Below, piece by piece: positions 43,118 to 51,277 of a DNA stretch of 64,000 nt. The stretch is taken from the NCBI GenBank assembly GCA_016218915.1, contig JACRCQ010000067.1:1-64000 (forward strand). Reading direction: 5' to 3'. Position 1 is the first letter of the stretch. Each line of letters begins with the position of its first letter. This DNA comes from Deltaproteobacteria bacterium (lineage in GTDB: Bacteria; Myxococcota_A; Polyangia; Polyangiales; Polyangiaceae). Below the pieces are notes generated by a model that was not told where the DNA came from, ran no database searches, and saw only the letters and a program-made list of their open reading frames with translations. Position numbers and translations under genes: made by a program.

Positions 43118-43930
43118 TCACGGGCACATCCCATTGACGCAGACCTTCCCAGCGATGCATGCAAGTCCGCATGCTCCGCAATTCGACGGACTCGTCACGA
43201 GGTTCGTCTCGCACCCGTTCGCGCAGTCGCTGTCGCAATCGCCCCATCCCGGCTGGCAGCCCGCTACTGCGCAATAGCCGGCCACGCACCCGCATGCGCT
43301 GGGGCAAGCGTGGCCGCATGCTCCGCAGTTCTGCGTATCCATCTGTAGGTTCGTGCAGGCGTTGTTGCAGCAGGTCATCGGTGCCGGGCAGGCGCATCCT
43401 GAGCACATGCCGGCCATGCACACTTCGCCCGCCTTGCAGGCGTTGCCGCAGGCGCCGCAATTCGATGGGTCGGTCGCGAAGTCGGTGCAGATCGCGCCGC
43501 AGCAGCTGAGCCCGGCCGCGCACTCGCACCCGCAAGTGCCAGCCACGCACTGCTGCCAGGACTGACAAGACGTGCCGCAGTTCCCGCAGTTCGCAGGGTC
43601 AGAGGAGAGGTCCACGCATGCGCCGTTGCACCAGGCGTGAGGAGGGATGCAGGCGACCTCAGGCGGAGCGTCCTGCGAGGCTTCGGACGGGGAGTCGGGC
43701 AGCATCGCGTCCGAAGCGGCGTCCGGTACGGAAGGCTCATCGACCGCGGCATCTGCGCCGGGTGCTGAGTCGGGTGAGGCTTCCACGGGCGCGGACGTGT
43801 CGGCAGCAACTTCCGCTTCTGCAGAGGCGTCGGCCTCGATCGTTGCGCGCTCCTGGGTGACCGTGCCGCCGCAAGACGACGTCGTCAGCACGAGTGCGGC
43901 GAGGAGGGGGGTCGGGCGCAGCGAGGGCAT
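43118..43930 (-). CDS. Cys-rich surface lipoprotein
   Basis: 270 aa from the ATG at 43930. Signal MPSLRPTPLLAALVLTTSSC has a lipobox. Residues 22-95 are an Ala/Glu/Asp/Pro linker. Residues 95-270 hold about thirty cysteines in repeats such as 'C.DL..DPANCGNCGTSC', 'CGACGNACKAGEVCMAGMC' and 'GDCDSDCANGCETN', the common myxobacterial MXAN_6577-like class. TACCAT lies 6 nt before the ATG. It is the full-length relative of the N-terminus of the chimeric gene 1.3 kb downstream on the same strand. Confidence 0.8.
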   Translation of the reverse strand: MPSLRPTPLLAALVLTTSSCGGTVTQERATIEADASAEAEVAADTSAPVEASPDSAPGADAAVDEPSVPDAASDAMLPDSPSEASQDAPPEVACIPPHAWCNGACVDLSSDPANCGNCGTSCQSWQQCVAGTCGCECAAGLSCCGAICTDFATDPSNCGACGNACKAGEVCMAGMCSGCACPAPMTCCNNACTNLQMDTQNCGACGHACPSACGCVAGYCAVAGCQPGWGDCDSDCANGCETNLVTSPSNCGACGLACIAGKVCVNGMCP

Positions 43931-44430
43931 GACGTGATGGTACCTCAGCGCGGCTTCCTGATGTTGCGCCAAGTTCCTTCAACCCGCGGTTGCCGCGCAT
44001 GGAAGGAGGCGATGCCCCAGTTCCGTTCGCCTTGGCATCCTCATGGGTTTCACCTGGCCGCTTCGCGAGATCGCTCGTCCTCGGAGCGTTCTGAGCAGGG
44101 TCGTTGCGGACCGGTGCTGCACAGCTGACCGTGACGAGCCACCCTGCCAGCGCGATCGATCGTGCGGCGCAGGCAGAACACGGGACGCGCAGGCCATCGC
44201 ACCAGCGAGTATTCCTCGAAGCGATCGGATGGAACCACGCTTGAACGCTGAACCTCAACCTCACCCTCGCTCGCGCTAGCGCCGTCTCGGTACAACTTCA
44301 GGATACATTCGCGCGACGCACCCGGCAAGCCAGCCGAGGTGATTGAACCGCGCGCGATCGACGCCGTCGAGGTCGTTGCAGCGGAGATCGTCATTGAGAC
44401 CGCGGCGGCAAAGCCATTGAAAAGCGGGAG
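43931..44430. other. Region without intact genes; decayed coding remnants
   Basis: On the minus strand a frame near 44180-43975 encodes a lipoprotein-like start ('SIALAGWLVTVSCAAP') that runs into the duplicated border without a domain. On the plus strand, protein-like stretches ('AIDAVEVVAAEIVIETAAA') appear in shifting frames before 44431. Both look like remnants. Confidence 0.45.
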
Positions 44431-44574
44431 ATGCCGCGTGTTGAAGGCACGGCCACGCGCTGGAGCTACAAGGCGGTTGCATCGGCAAGCGGGGCAGTGA
44501 AGGTGACGGCCAGCGCAAAGGACCATCTGGGCAAATACGGAAGCAAGACGGAGGAGAAGGGGATGGAGGGGTGA
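44431..44574 (+). pseudogene. 3' remnant of a beta-rich coding sequence
   Basis: The frame ending at the TGA at 44574 encodes 47 residues from the ATG ('VEGTATRWSYKAVASASGAV', 'KVTASAKDHLGKYGSK'), with good codon bias and a protein-like pattern. The same sense continues upstream in another frame to about 44335, implying a frameshift. Family unknown. Confidence 0.35.
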
Positions 44575-44587
44575 ACGCACCCCGAGG

Positions 44588-45547
44588 TCACGTCTTGCTG
44601 GGCCTCGTGCGTCTGGCGCACAGGATCCCCAATCCTAGAATCAGGGCCGCGATGTAGACTTCCAGAGCGGGTTCCGAGGAGACCACTGCACACCCAGACT
44701 CCGCTGAGCTTGTGGCGGCATGACCAGGCCAGGCCCCGTTTCCACCGGGGGACGTGTCCGCGTCCGCGATGTTGGAAGCAGTACCTGCATCGGCGATCCA
44801 GCGGCAGTCGAGCTGAATCGATGCCGCGGCTGGAGCGGGTTCGTTGTTCGCACCGGCGACGCGGGCGACGAACTTGAGCGTCGCCTCGCCCACGAACCCA
44901 TTGCCTCCGACTTGTGAGCATAGACCTAGGGCTGGAACGTCCATAGTACTGGGCGCGCCCAGCCCCCAGTTGTAGCCGTAAGGATATTCAGCCAGGCTGA
45001 CATCGTTGAACATGGCTTCGATGGTTGTCACGGGCAGCCAAGGAATCAGCTCCGTCGACAACTTGAAGTAGATGCGTATGTACTCCGCCGTCGGGCTCTG
45101 CGGGTCATCCGTTGTGAGCTCACCCACCTGGGAAGGAAGCGGCACCGGTCCTGGGAGGGTCGAGAAGACGGATATCGCGGTCGGGCCTGGCGGCTCTGGC
45201 GTGCCGGCAACATCTGGGGTGCATGTGGAGGTTACGGTCAGCGTTTGCTTGGCGCCCAGAGTCATGCTCCCGCTCAGCATCAGAAGGTTTCCCTTCAAGG
45301 TGAGAACAGGGGCATCCGTCCCCGCAAGTGCGAAGGTCTCCACGCCGAGAGTCGCCTTGTAGCCATAGGGTTCAATGACCAAGGCAGGGGCGTTCGGAGG
45401 AATACTCTGACCCTCGGGGTGGAGTCGGAGTTTGCAGAACGGAGGGGACACCGATGATTCGGCACGAGCTGTAGTTGACGCGAGCAAGGCCGCGAGCAGG
45501 ACGCCTGACAACATCAGAGCGTGAAGGAACCTCGGAATTGCGAACAT
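44588..45547 (-). CDS. Secreted protein with a MYXO-CTERM-like sorting tail
   Basis: 319 aa; GGAGG lies 7 nt before the ATG. Residues 1-30 are a cleavable signal (…LLAALLASTTARAES). The body is beta-rich with few cysteines ('VIEPYGYKATLGVETFALAG', 'VGELTTDDPQSPTAEYIRIY'). The tail reads Ser-Gly-Cys, then a hydrophobic helix 'VYIAALILGLGILC', then ARRTR. This Cys + helix + Arg-cluster layout is that of MYXO-CTERM signals, which direct surface anchoring after cleavage. It is the second gene after the 76-aa lipoprotein, 16 bp away. Confidence 0.7.
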   Translation of the reverse strand: MFAIPRFLHALMLSGVLLAALLASTTARAESSVSPPFCKLRLHPEGQSIPPNAPALVIEPYGYKATLGVETFALAGTDAPVLTLKGNLLMLSGSMTLGAKQTLTVTSTCTPDVAGTPEPPGPTAISVFSTLPGPVPLPSQVGELTTDDPQSPTAEYIRIYFKLSTELIPWLPVTTIEAMFNDVSLAEYPYGYNWGLGAPSTMDVPALGLCSQVGGNGFVGEATLKFVARVAGANNEPAPAAASIQLDCRWIADAGTASNIADADTSPGGNGAWPGHAATSSAESGCAVVSSEPALEVYIAALILGLGILCARRTRPSKT

Positions 45548-45563
45548 GACTTTCCTCCTCGCT

Positions 45564-45794
45564 CTATCTACAAGAGAAGGTGAGCCCTACACCGGACCGT
45601 GACGCTTCAAAGGAAGTGGGGTCTGGTCCGGACCCGAACACAACGCCGTTGTGCTGGCACTCGGTGTCAACGATGCACCGCTTGGGGCCATAGGCGTTTC
45701 CGGGCTCGGCAGACTCGCTTGAGCAGCCAGCGAGGAGCGCAGCGGGAACGACCGATCCGACGAGCATCCAGAAGCGAGTGGCCCACTTCGTCAT
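45564..45794 (-). CDS. Small lipoprotein
   Basis: 76 aa from the ATG at 45794. Signal 'WMLVGSVVPAALLAGC' has a consensus lipobox. The short mature part carries three more cysteines ('KRCIVDTECQHNGVVFG', then GLTFSC at the end). It precedes the MYXO-CTERM-like gene by 16 bp and probably shares its mRNA. The dispersed repeat (45819-45900) lies directly upstream and may contain its promoter. Confidence 0.6.
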   Translation of the reverse strand: MTKWATRFWMLVGSVVPAALLAGCSSESAEPGNAYGPKRCIVDTECQHNGVVFGSGPDPTSFEASRSGVGLTFSCR

Positions 45795-45818
45795 GGTCAA
45801 GAGTCCCCTGCAATGGTT

Positions 45819-45900
45819 GTGCCCCAACGACTTGTAGAGAATACCTGGGAAATCTGGGATGGGGAAGTGCCATCGTGTGCCAGGGGGGGGTGGCGGCCCG
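45819..45900. repeat. Dispersed repeat, copy 2
   Basis: Matches 42299-42390: TTGTGCCCCAACGACTTG, AGAGAATAC, then GTGCCAGG and GGTGGCGGCCC. It lies between divergent genes starting at 45794 (-) and 45948 (+). Confidence 0.65.
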
Positions 45901-45947
45901 TGCCAAGGTCCCTTCCTTCGCGAGCCCGGCTCTGCCAGAGTCCGGCG

Positions 45948-46718
45948 ATGGACGTCCTCTCCCAGTTCGCGCATGAGATCAGAGGCGAAGGAAGTCCTTG
46001 GTCGCTGTGCGCGTGCCATTCCACTCGCTACGGCGGGCGACCCGCACGCGGGGCAGCGTCGTTGCTCGATGTGGCAGTCACCTGCCAGCTGTTGAGCTGT
46101 CAAGGCCAAATCTGGTTCCCCAAGCGGATGGCCCCGGTCGTCGCTCGCCAGCTTGAGCATGCTGGCTACGTCAACGTCTTCACTGGCAACGGAGTGGAAC
46201 GATTTCTGCGCGGCCAGCGGGAAGTGGATGCCGAATTTCGGTGGTTGGAGGCGCTCGACCTGCGTTCGATCGCGTCGATGCGCAAAGCCAGGAAGCCTCG
46301 CAACTGGGCGCGGTGGAGGAATCACTCTGCGTGGATGGACACGCTCGAGAGCGTGTGCCAGCCACGCGCAGGGTGGGACTCCAGAGCTGCCAGTGCGTCC
46401 AGAAGAGTGCCCATCCAAGGCAAGGGTCTCCCCACGGACTGGGAGGCGTTTTTGGTGTGCTCCGTGGGCGTGGATGAAGACGAGACCTCGTACGACCTGG
46501 CGGTGGTAGCGTCTTGGCGGCGCGGCGAAGAGGACGCGAGCCGCAGCGACGCCACGCGGATCCGACGGTTCCTTCGGGAGCGACTGGTCGGCTTTGGCTA
46601 CAGAAGAAAGCACCCGATGGAGAATGGCTCGCTGATGATGCTCGAGCGACCGGTGAGCTCTCTCGGCGAAGCGCGCAAAGGGAGGAGGTTCCTCGACCGG
46701 GTGTTTCAGGGCGAATAG
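45948..46718 (+). CDS. Soluble protein of unknown function
   Basis: 256 aa from the ATG at 45948; the longer frame from 45813 begins inside the dispersed repeat. No signal peptide or membrane helix. The protein is Arg/Trp-rich and basic ('RWLEALDLRSIASMRKARKP', 'SDATRIRRFLRERLVGFGYR'), with a conserved-looking core 'AFLVCSVGVDEDETSYDLAV'. The charge could fit nucleic-acid contact, but no domain is recognised. Isolated between repeats. Confidence 0.6.
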   Translation: MDVLSQFAHEIRGEGSPWSLCACHSTRYGGRPARGAASLLDVAVTCQLLSCQGQIWFPKRMAPVVARQLEHAGYVNVFTGNGVERFLRGQREVDAEFRWLEALDLRSIASMRKARKPRNWARWRNHSAWMDTLESVCQPRAGWDSRAASASRRVPIQGKGLPTDWEAFLVCSVGVDEDETSYDLAVVASWRRGEEDASRSDATRIRRFLRERLVGFGYRRKHPMENGSLMMLERPVSSLGEARKGRRFLDRVFQGE

Positions 46719-46796
46719 GGCACGCGGTGGTCGCGCTGAGCGGCTGGGGTAGGCCCCCATTCCGCATTCCCGTGTTCGCATTCCTGTTCCTAATTG
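46719..46796. repeat. ATTC/TTCC-rich intergenic tract
   Basis: 'CCCCATTCCGCATTCCCGTG' and 'CCTAATTGCTAGTTGCC' resemble tracts at 2365-2412 and 48290-48345. It flanks the end of the PAAR gene. Confidence 0.5.
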
Positions 46797-47159
46797 CTAG
46801 TTGCCTATCAGCACATTTCCGCACCCCGACGTGATCGTCCCCCCGTGCGCCGTCATGTCGCCGAGTCGCGCTGCCGGCTTGCCGCCGATGAATACCGTCG
46901 AAGACCCCTTGACGATCGTGTCCATCGGACCATTGCATTGCGCCGGGTTCCCGACCACTGCCGCGGGCTTGCCGCAGATCTGCACGTTGGCCGCACCTGG
47001 CGGAAGGACCGGTCCGCCACCGTGGGGCACGAGACCGGTGAGTTGCGGGCACACGTGATTGTCGCCGACGCGCGCGGCCTGGCCCGAAATCGCAGGCGCG
47101 GACGTCGCCGCTACGATGGCGAACACCAGGAGGCCTGTGGTTCTTGCAAATTGGTTCAT
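46797..47159 (-). CDS. PAAR-motif protein with a Sec signal peptide
   Basis: 120 aa. Residues 1-26 form a signal peptide (FARTTGLLVFAIVAATSAPA). Residues 27-120 are a near-complete PAAR domain: 'AARVGDNHVCPQ', 'HGGGPVLPPGAANVQICGKP', 'DTIVKGSSTVFIGGKPAARL', 'GDMTAHGGTITSGCGNVLIG'. PAAR proteins form the conical zinc-bound tip of type VI and phage-like spikes and normally have no signal peptide. The gene starts 7 bp after the needle-like gene (AGGTGG before the ATG), so the two are co-translated. Export to the periplasm or surface is predicted. Confidence 0.85.
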   Translation of the reverse strand: MNQFARTTGLLVFAIVAATSAPAISGQAARVGDNHVCPQLTGLVPHGGGPVLPPGAANVQICGKPAAVVGNPAQCNGPMDTIVKGSSTVFIGGKPAARLGDMTAHGGTITSGCGNVLIGN

Positions 47160-47166
47160 GGCCCAC

Positions 47167-47508
47167 CTAGTTGATGTTGATCAGGGCGCCCTTGAGGGTC
47201 ATGGTGCCTGAACTCTTGAGCTCTGTCGTGCCGGTCGACTCGACCGCGACCGACGTGCCCTTGAGCACGAGCTGCCCGGTGGGCTTGATCGTCACCGACC
47301 CGGCAGCGGTCGAGATCTGGATCACATTGCGCAGCTCGGTGTTCTGCGCCTCGAGCGTGGCGACCTTCTGCTCCAGCGCCGCAATCCGCGCGTCAACGCC
47401 TGTCTTGATCTGGGCCGGCTCCGTTTGCGCACGCGCCGAATGCAAGGCAATCGCACCTACTGCTCCGGACACGGCAACTGCTGCCACTAGCATCTCAATT
47501 CGCTTCAT
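47167..47508 (-). CDS. Exported VgrG/gp5-needle-like protein
   Basis: 113 aa from the ATG at 47508. Signal peptide 1-27 (…VGAIALHSARAQ). Residues 35-62 are a heptad coiled coil ('DARIAALEQKVATLEAQNTE'), a likely trimeriser. Residues 65-113 have the eight-residue-period strands of a trimeric beta-helix ('SVTIKPTGQLVLKGTSVAVE', 'TMTLKGALININ'), which closely match the end of VgrG and phage baseplate needles where PAAR binds. No OB fold or baseplate contact domain is present. TATCCT lies 6 nt before the ATG. Paired with the PAAR gene. Confidence 0.75.
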   Translation of the reverse strand: MKRIEMLVAAVAVSGAVGAIALHSARAQTEPAQIKTGVDARIAALEQKVATLEAQNTELRNVIQISTAAGSVTIKPTGQLVLKGTSVAVESTGTTELKSSGTMTLKGALININ

Positions 47509-47514
47509 CGCGGC

Positions 47515-47520
47515 AGGATA
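47515..47520 (-). promoter_or_regulatory. TATCCT -10 element of the needle/PAAR pair
   Basis: TATCCT (47520-47515) ends 6 nt before the ATG at 47508; no Shine-Dalgarno is present. The upstream -35 region is weak. Confidence 0.4.
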
Positions 47521-47786
47521 CACGTCGAAGCGAGCGCTGGGTACGGCCTTATTGATCACCTCCGCCCCAACCTTCGCGGCGCGGTCTTTGCTCACCCCTA
47601 CCCCACAGCCGCGTCCGCATCGACTCACGGTAGCTGCTGGAGGGGCTCACAAGCTGCGTTCACATCAACGAGAACGAGACGGAGACAGCGTTGGCCCCTC
47701 TCCCTCAGGTGAGGCGAGAGTCGCTCGATACGCTACTGGGAGGGGTTCGGTGGCCGCTGGTCCGTGTTCAGGACCCACGTCCCATC

Positions 47787-48014
47787 CTACAGGATGTAAG
47801 CAGCCTGTCGCGAACAGCCGCGAACGCCGTACGACCGGATCAGCCCGTCGTCTGCGCGCGACAACTCGGTGTACGTGAGGTCGGCAGGCGGACAGTTCAA
47901 GTCGAAGGACGCTCGCCGGGTCAGGTCTTGCTTCAGTTCCGGGTTGTACATCGCTCCGTGGCAACCGGTCGCGGTCCCAAGCAACAACAGCGCGAAAGCG
48001 CTTTCTCGAAGCAT
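47787..48014 (-). CDS. Small lipoprotein
   Basis: 75 aa from the ATG at 48014. Signal MLRESAFALLLLGTATGC has a lipobox. The mature part has three further Cys and no recognised fold. The start is supported by a promoter: TTGCGA, 17 bp, TAGTAT, then 7 nt to the ATG. Solitary. Confidence 0.6.
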   Translation of the reverse strand: MLRESAFALLLLGTATGCHGAMYNPELKQDLTRRASFDLNCPPADLTYTELSRADDGLIRSYGVRGCSRQAAYIL

Positions 48015-48021
48015 GTGCTTG

Positions 48022-48050
48022 ATACTACCGACCGCGATTTGCGCTCGCAA
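48022..48050 (-). promoter_or_regulatory. Leaderless promoter TTGCGA-17-TAGTAT
   Basis: TTGCGA (48050-48045), 17-bp spacer, TAGTAT (48027-48022), then 7 nt to the ATG at 48014. No Shine-Dalgarno. Confidence 0.6.
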
Positions 48051-48100
48051 CGGGCAGTTGCTCCGTCATCAGGCACCACACGCGCCACGTCCGGCAAGGC

Positions 48101-48292
48101 GGATTGCGCCGTCGGCCCCGGCCTCAAGCGTCTGCGCTGGCAAGTCCTCAATCTTGAAGCAAGGCCCCCCCAACGCCTCTCCCATTCCGCCCCCTCTCGG
48201 ATTGCGCCGTCGGCACCAGCCTCATGCGTCCGCGCTGGCAGGCCCTCAATCTTGAAGCAAGGCCCCCAACGCCTCTCCCATTCCGCCCCCTC
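48101..48292. repeat. Tandem direct repeat of about 96 bp, two copies
   Basis: Copy 1 (48101-48197) and copy 2 (48198-48292) share 'GGATTGCGCCGTCGG', 'CTCAATCTTGAAGCAAGGCC' and 'AACGCCTCTCCCATTCCGCC' with about ten differences. An ATG in copy 2 (48224) opens the DUF4175 frame but is unlikely to be its start. Confidence 0.85.
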
Positions 48293-48388
48293 CCCCATTC
48301 CTCATTCCCGTGTTCGCATTCCGTGTTCTCAGCTCCTAGTTCCCCTGATCCGCTGGCATTCGCCCCCACTTTGCCCCAAGCTCCACTC

Positions 48389-51277
48389 GTGCCTCGCGCC
48401 TTGCCCCCTCGACTCGCTCACCTGGCCGCCATCTGGCGGTCCAGGGTCGGGCCTGCCCAGCGCAGCGCATGGTTCACTCTGCTCGTTGCCGCTACCTTCG
48501 TCGGCGCACACATCGCACGCGCTGGCACCTGGACTGCCCGCGCTTGCGTCGCCGGCGCCCTTGCGGCCGTCGTGCTCGTCTGGATCGCTCGCGCGCTCTG
48601 GAGCTTCGCGGTCTGGCGCAACCCCGGACGCGTCGCAAAACGCGTCATCTCCCGCGTCGACCGAGACCTCGCCGAACGAACCGATCGCGCGCTTCGCCTC
48701 GCTGATCGCTCTGCGCCCAACGACGACCCAGTAACCCGCGCCCTGGCGCATCTGCACCTCGACTCGCTGCTCGCTCGGGTGGGCCACGAGCGTCTCGAAG
48801 ACCGCGCCGGTGCAGCCTCGGTTCGCTGGCTCGTGCTCGCTGCCTTGCTGCTCGCGACCAGCATGGTCGCCGTGGTCCTCGGCCCCTTGCGCGTCATCGA
48901 AGGGCTCGACGTGCTGATCGCTCGTCACGGACGCGCTCCGGTGCCGATCACCTGGGTCGAAGAGATCCAGGGCGAAGTGCAGGTGCCGCGCTACCTGCGT
49001 CAGGAGAACGCTTCGTTCCTTGGCTACGGACGCACCCAGCAGCCGCGCGGGTCGGTTGTCAGCGTGCGCGCAGCGCCGCTTCACCCGGATCGCAAGCTGG
49101 TGCTGACCGATGGTACGACCGAGGTGCCGTTCGTGGACGATGCGCACGGCGCCATGATCGCCCGCTGGACCCTGACCGACAGCGTTACGCTGCAGATCGG
49201 TGCGCGGTTCGGCGAAGTGCTCATCGCGCAGAGTGATTCGCTCGAGTTGGTGTCGATCCCCGACGAGGCGCCCAAGGTCGGGGTGGACGGCGCCCCGCGC
49301 ACGCTTCGTCTGCTCGAGGTGAGCGACATCGAGGTCCGCTACGAAGTCACCGACGATCACGGCCTGACTGAGATCGATCTCGTGCTCAAGGCAGGGGATC
49401 GAGAGGATCGACGCGTGCTCGCCAAGCTCGATGGCCAGACCATGTTCGAGCGCGGCTCTGCCGTGGTGCGTCCCAACGACCGCTTCGTCAAGAAGGCCTT
49501 TGTGCCTGTGGAGATCACGGTCGAAGCGCGGGACAACGATCCGATCACTGGCCCGAAGTGGGGACGCTCTGCAGCGATCACCGTGATCCCACCAGCCGTC
49601 GGCGAGGCTGAAGCGCGCAGGTACAAGGCGCTCAAGGACGTGCTCGGCGGCGCTGTCGATCTGCTCGCAAAGCGAATCGACCACGAGACACCTGCAGACA
49701 AGAAAGACCGCGCAACCCACGTGGACCTGGAGCAGGCAGACCACAAGGCGCTGCAATCCGACGTCACCCGGGTGGTGGGCGAAGCCTTTGGCGGCCTCAA
49801 GGTACCGCGGTCCTTTGGCACGCTCGTCATCGGCAGGCTCGAGCGCATCTCAGCCGCCATCGAAGCAGAGCGCAAGGCGGCAACGGTCGAGCAGGCCAAG
49901 GCAGCGCACGACAAGACGCGCACAGCGACCGAGGACGCGGTGCTCGCGTTTGACTCTGCGCTGCACATGGTTGCCAACGTGGATGCCACGACCAACGCGC
50001 GCAGGCTGGCAGACGCAGCAGAGGAAGTGGCATCGGGCGCCAAGCAGGCGCGCGGGTCCGAGCGGGAGCGCGGGCTGACGCGTCTGAAGGCATCCATGGG
50101 CGTGCTGCAGTCCGGTGCGGAATGGATCAGCAAGCTCGGCGCGCTCGGCAAGGATCTGGGCGAGGTGATCCTGATTGGCACGAGGCGGGTGCAGCGGAGC
50201 GTGGACGCGGGCGAGCTCGATCACGCAGAGCTTGCCGCGCGCGATCTTGCCATGCGATTGCGTCGTCCTCTTCCCTCTTTCAGCGGCGGCGGTGGGCGCA
50301 AGTCGACCGAGGCAGGCACGAGCACGCAGGGGCAGGACGGGGAAGGCGAGAACGCGCAGCTCGACAAGGCTCGGCAGGAGATCGACAAGATCGCCAAGGA
50401 GCACGGCGACGAGATGAAGCAGCTCGAGGATGAGCTGCTCAAGGCGATGCGCGACGAGAACTTGGACGAGCTTCGCCAGCAGGGGCGCGAGCACGCACGC
50501 GCGGTGCGAGAAGCGGTCCGGTCGCTGCCGTCGAGCGCCTATGATTCCTCCTCGGCAGAGGGCGCGGCTGCGATGGCAAAAGAGGGCGCGCACTCGATGG
50601 CGGACGCGCTCGAGAGCGGGAACCTGCCGGAAGCGGTTGCGCGAGGACGCAATGCGCTTCGCGCTCTGGAGCAGGCCCGAAGGCTTGCCGCGCAGCAGCA
50701 CGACTTTTTTGGGGACCCGATGAATCTCGGGGGAGAGCTGGACGCAGCCAAGGCCAAGGTCGAGCGCGAGCAGAAGTGGGCCGAGCAGCAGCTCGAGGCC
50801 CAGCGCAAGGTCATGGCAGAGAAAGCTCGCGGGAATCTGGAGCGGAGCGCTGGCGCTGAGGAGAGGTTTGCGCAGCGCACCGGAGAGGTTTCTCGCAAGG
50901 GCAAGTCCACCGATGCTCCCATGCCCAAGGCGATGCTCGACCTGCTCGAGAGCGCCGAGAAGGCCATGAAGGAGTCGTCCAAGGCTCTCAAGAACTCGGA
51001 GGTCGACCGGGGCACCGAGCAGCAGCGCGAAGCCCAGCGGCTGCTTGAAATGGCGCGCGAGGTCCAGGGGAGCGAGGAGCAGAACCGGGAGCGCGGCGAC
51101 AGCGACAACGATGCGGAGCGTGGGGATGTGACCGGCGGGCGCGTCGACATCCCGAAGGCCGAGGACTTCCGCGGTCCAGAAGCGTTCCGAAAGCGCGTGA
51201 TCGAAGGGCTGAGCCGATCGCGCGATCCGAGGCTCCAGCAAGCAGTGCGACGCTACGCGGAGGGGCTCTTGCGATGA
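48389..51277 (+). CDS. DUF4175-family membrane protein with long coiled-coil tail
   Basis: 962 aa if started at the GTG at 48389; the ATG at 48224 lies in repeat DNA, and the true start is uncertain. Two N-terminal helices (about 25-45 and 50-72) and a third near 150-175 precede a periplasmic region with the DUF4175/TIGR02302 features 'VPRYLRQENA' and 'EVTDDHGLTEIDLVLKAGDR'. From about residue 430 the protein is almost all charged helix with extensive coiled coil. Function of the family is unknown. Its stop overlaps the gluzincin protease start (ATGA), so they are one operon and probably one process at the envelope. Confidence 0.8.
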   Translation: MPRALPPRLAHLAAIWRSRVGPAQRSAWFTLLVAATFVGAHIARAGTWTARACVAGALAAVVLVWIARALWSFAVWRNPGRVAKRVISRVDRDLAERTDRALRLADRSAPNDDPVTRALAHLHLDSLLARVGHERLEDRAGAASVRWLVLAALLLATSMVAVVLGPLRVIEGLDVLIARHGRAPVPITWVEEIQGEVQVPRYLRQENASFLGYGRTQQPRGSVVSVRAAPLHPDRKLVLTDGTTEVPFVDDAHGAMIARWTLTDSVTLQIGARFGEVLIAQSDSLELVSIPDEAPKVGVDGAPRTLRLLEVSDIEVRYEVTDDHGLTEIDLVLKAGDREDRRVLAKLDGQTMFERGSAVVRPNDRFVKKAFVPVEITVEARDNDPITGPKWGRSAAITVIPPAVGEAEARRYKALKDVLGGAVDLLAKRIDHETPADKKDRATHVDLEQADHKALQSDVTRVVGEAFGGLKVPRSFGTLVIGRLERISAAIEAERKAATVEQAKAAHDKTRTATEDAVLAFDSALHMVANVDATTNARRLADAAEEVASGAKQARGSERERGLTRLKASMGVLQSGAEWISKLGALGKDLGEVILIGTRRVQRSVDAGELDHAELAARDLAMRLRRPLPSFSGGGGRKSTEAGTSTQGQDGEGENAQLDKARQEIDKIAKEHGDEMKQLEDELLKAMRDENLDELRQQGREHARAVREAVRSLPSSAYDSSSAEGAAAMAKEGAHSMADALESGNLPEAVARGRNALRALEQARRLAAQQHDFFGDPMNLGGELDAAKAKVEREQKWAEQQLEAQRKVMAEKARGNLERSAGAEERFAQRTGEVSRKGKSTDAPMPKAMLDLLESAEKAMKESSKALKNSEVDRGTEQQREAQRLLEMAREVQGSEEQNRERGDSDNDAERGDVTGGRVDIPKAEDFRGPEAFRKRVIEGLSRSRDPRLQQAVRRYAEGLLR

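Noticed and set aside
45813..45947. N-terminal extension of the 45948 gene
   Set aside because: The extension is encoded by the dispersed repeat; the ATG at 45948 gives a more typical protein start.
48224..48388. ATG start at 48224 for the DUF4175 gene
   Set aside because: The first ~55 codons lie in the 96-bp direct repeat and the ATTC tract; a later start is more likely.
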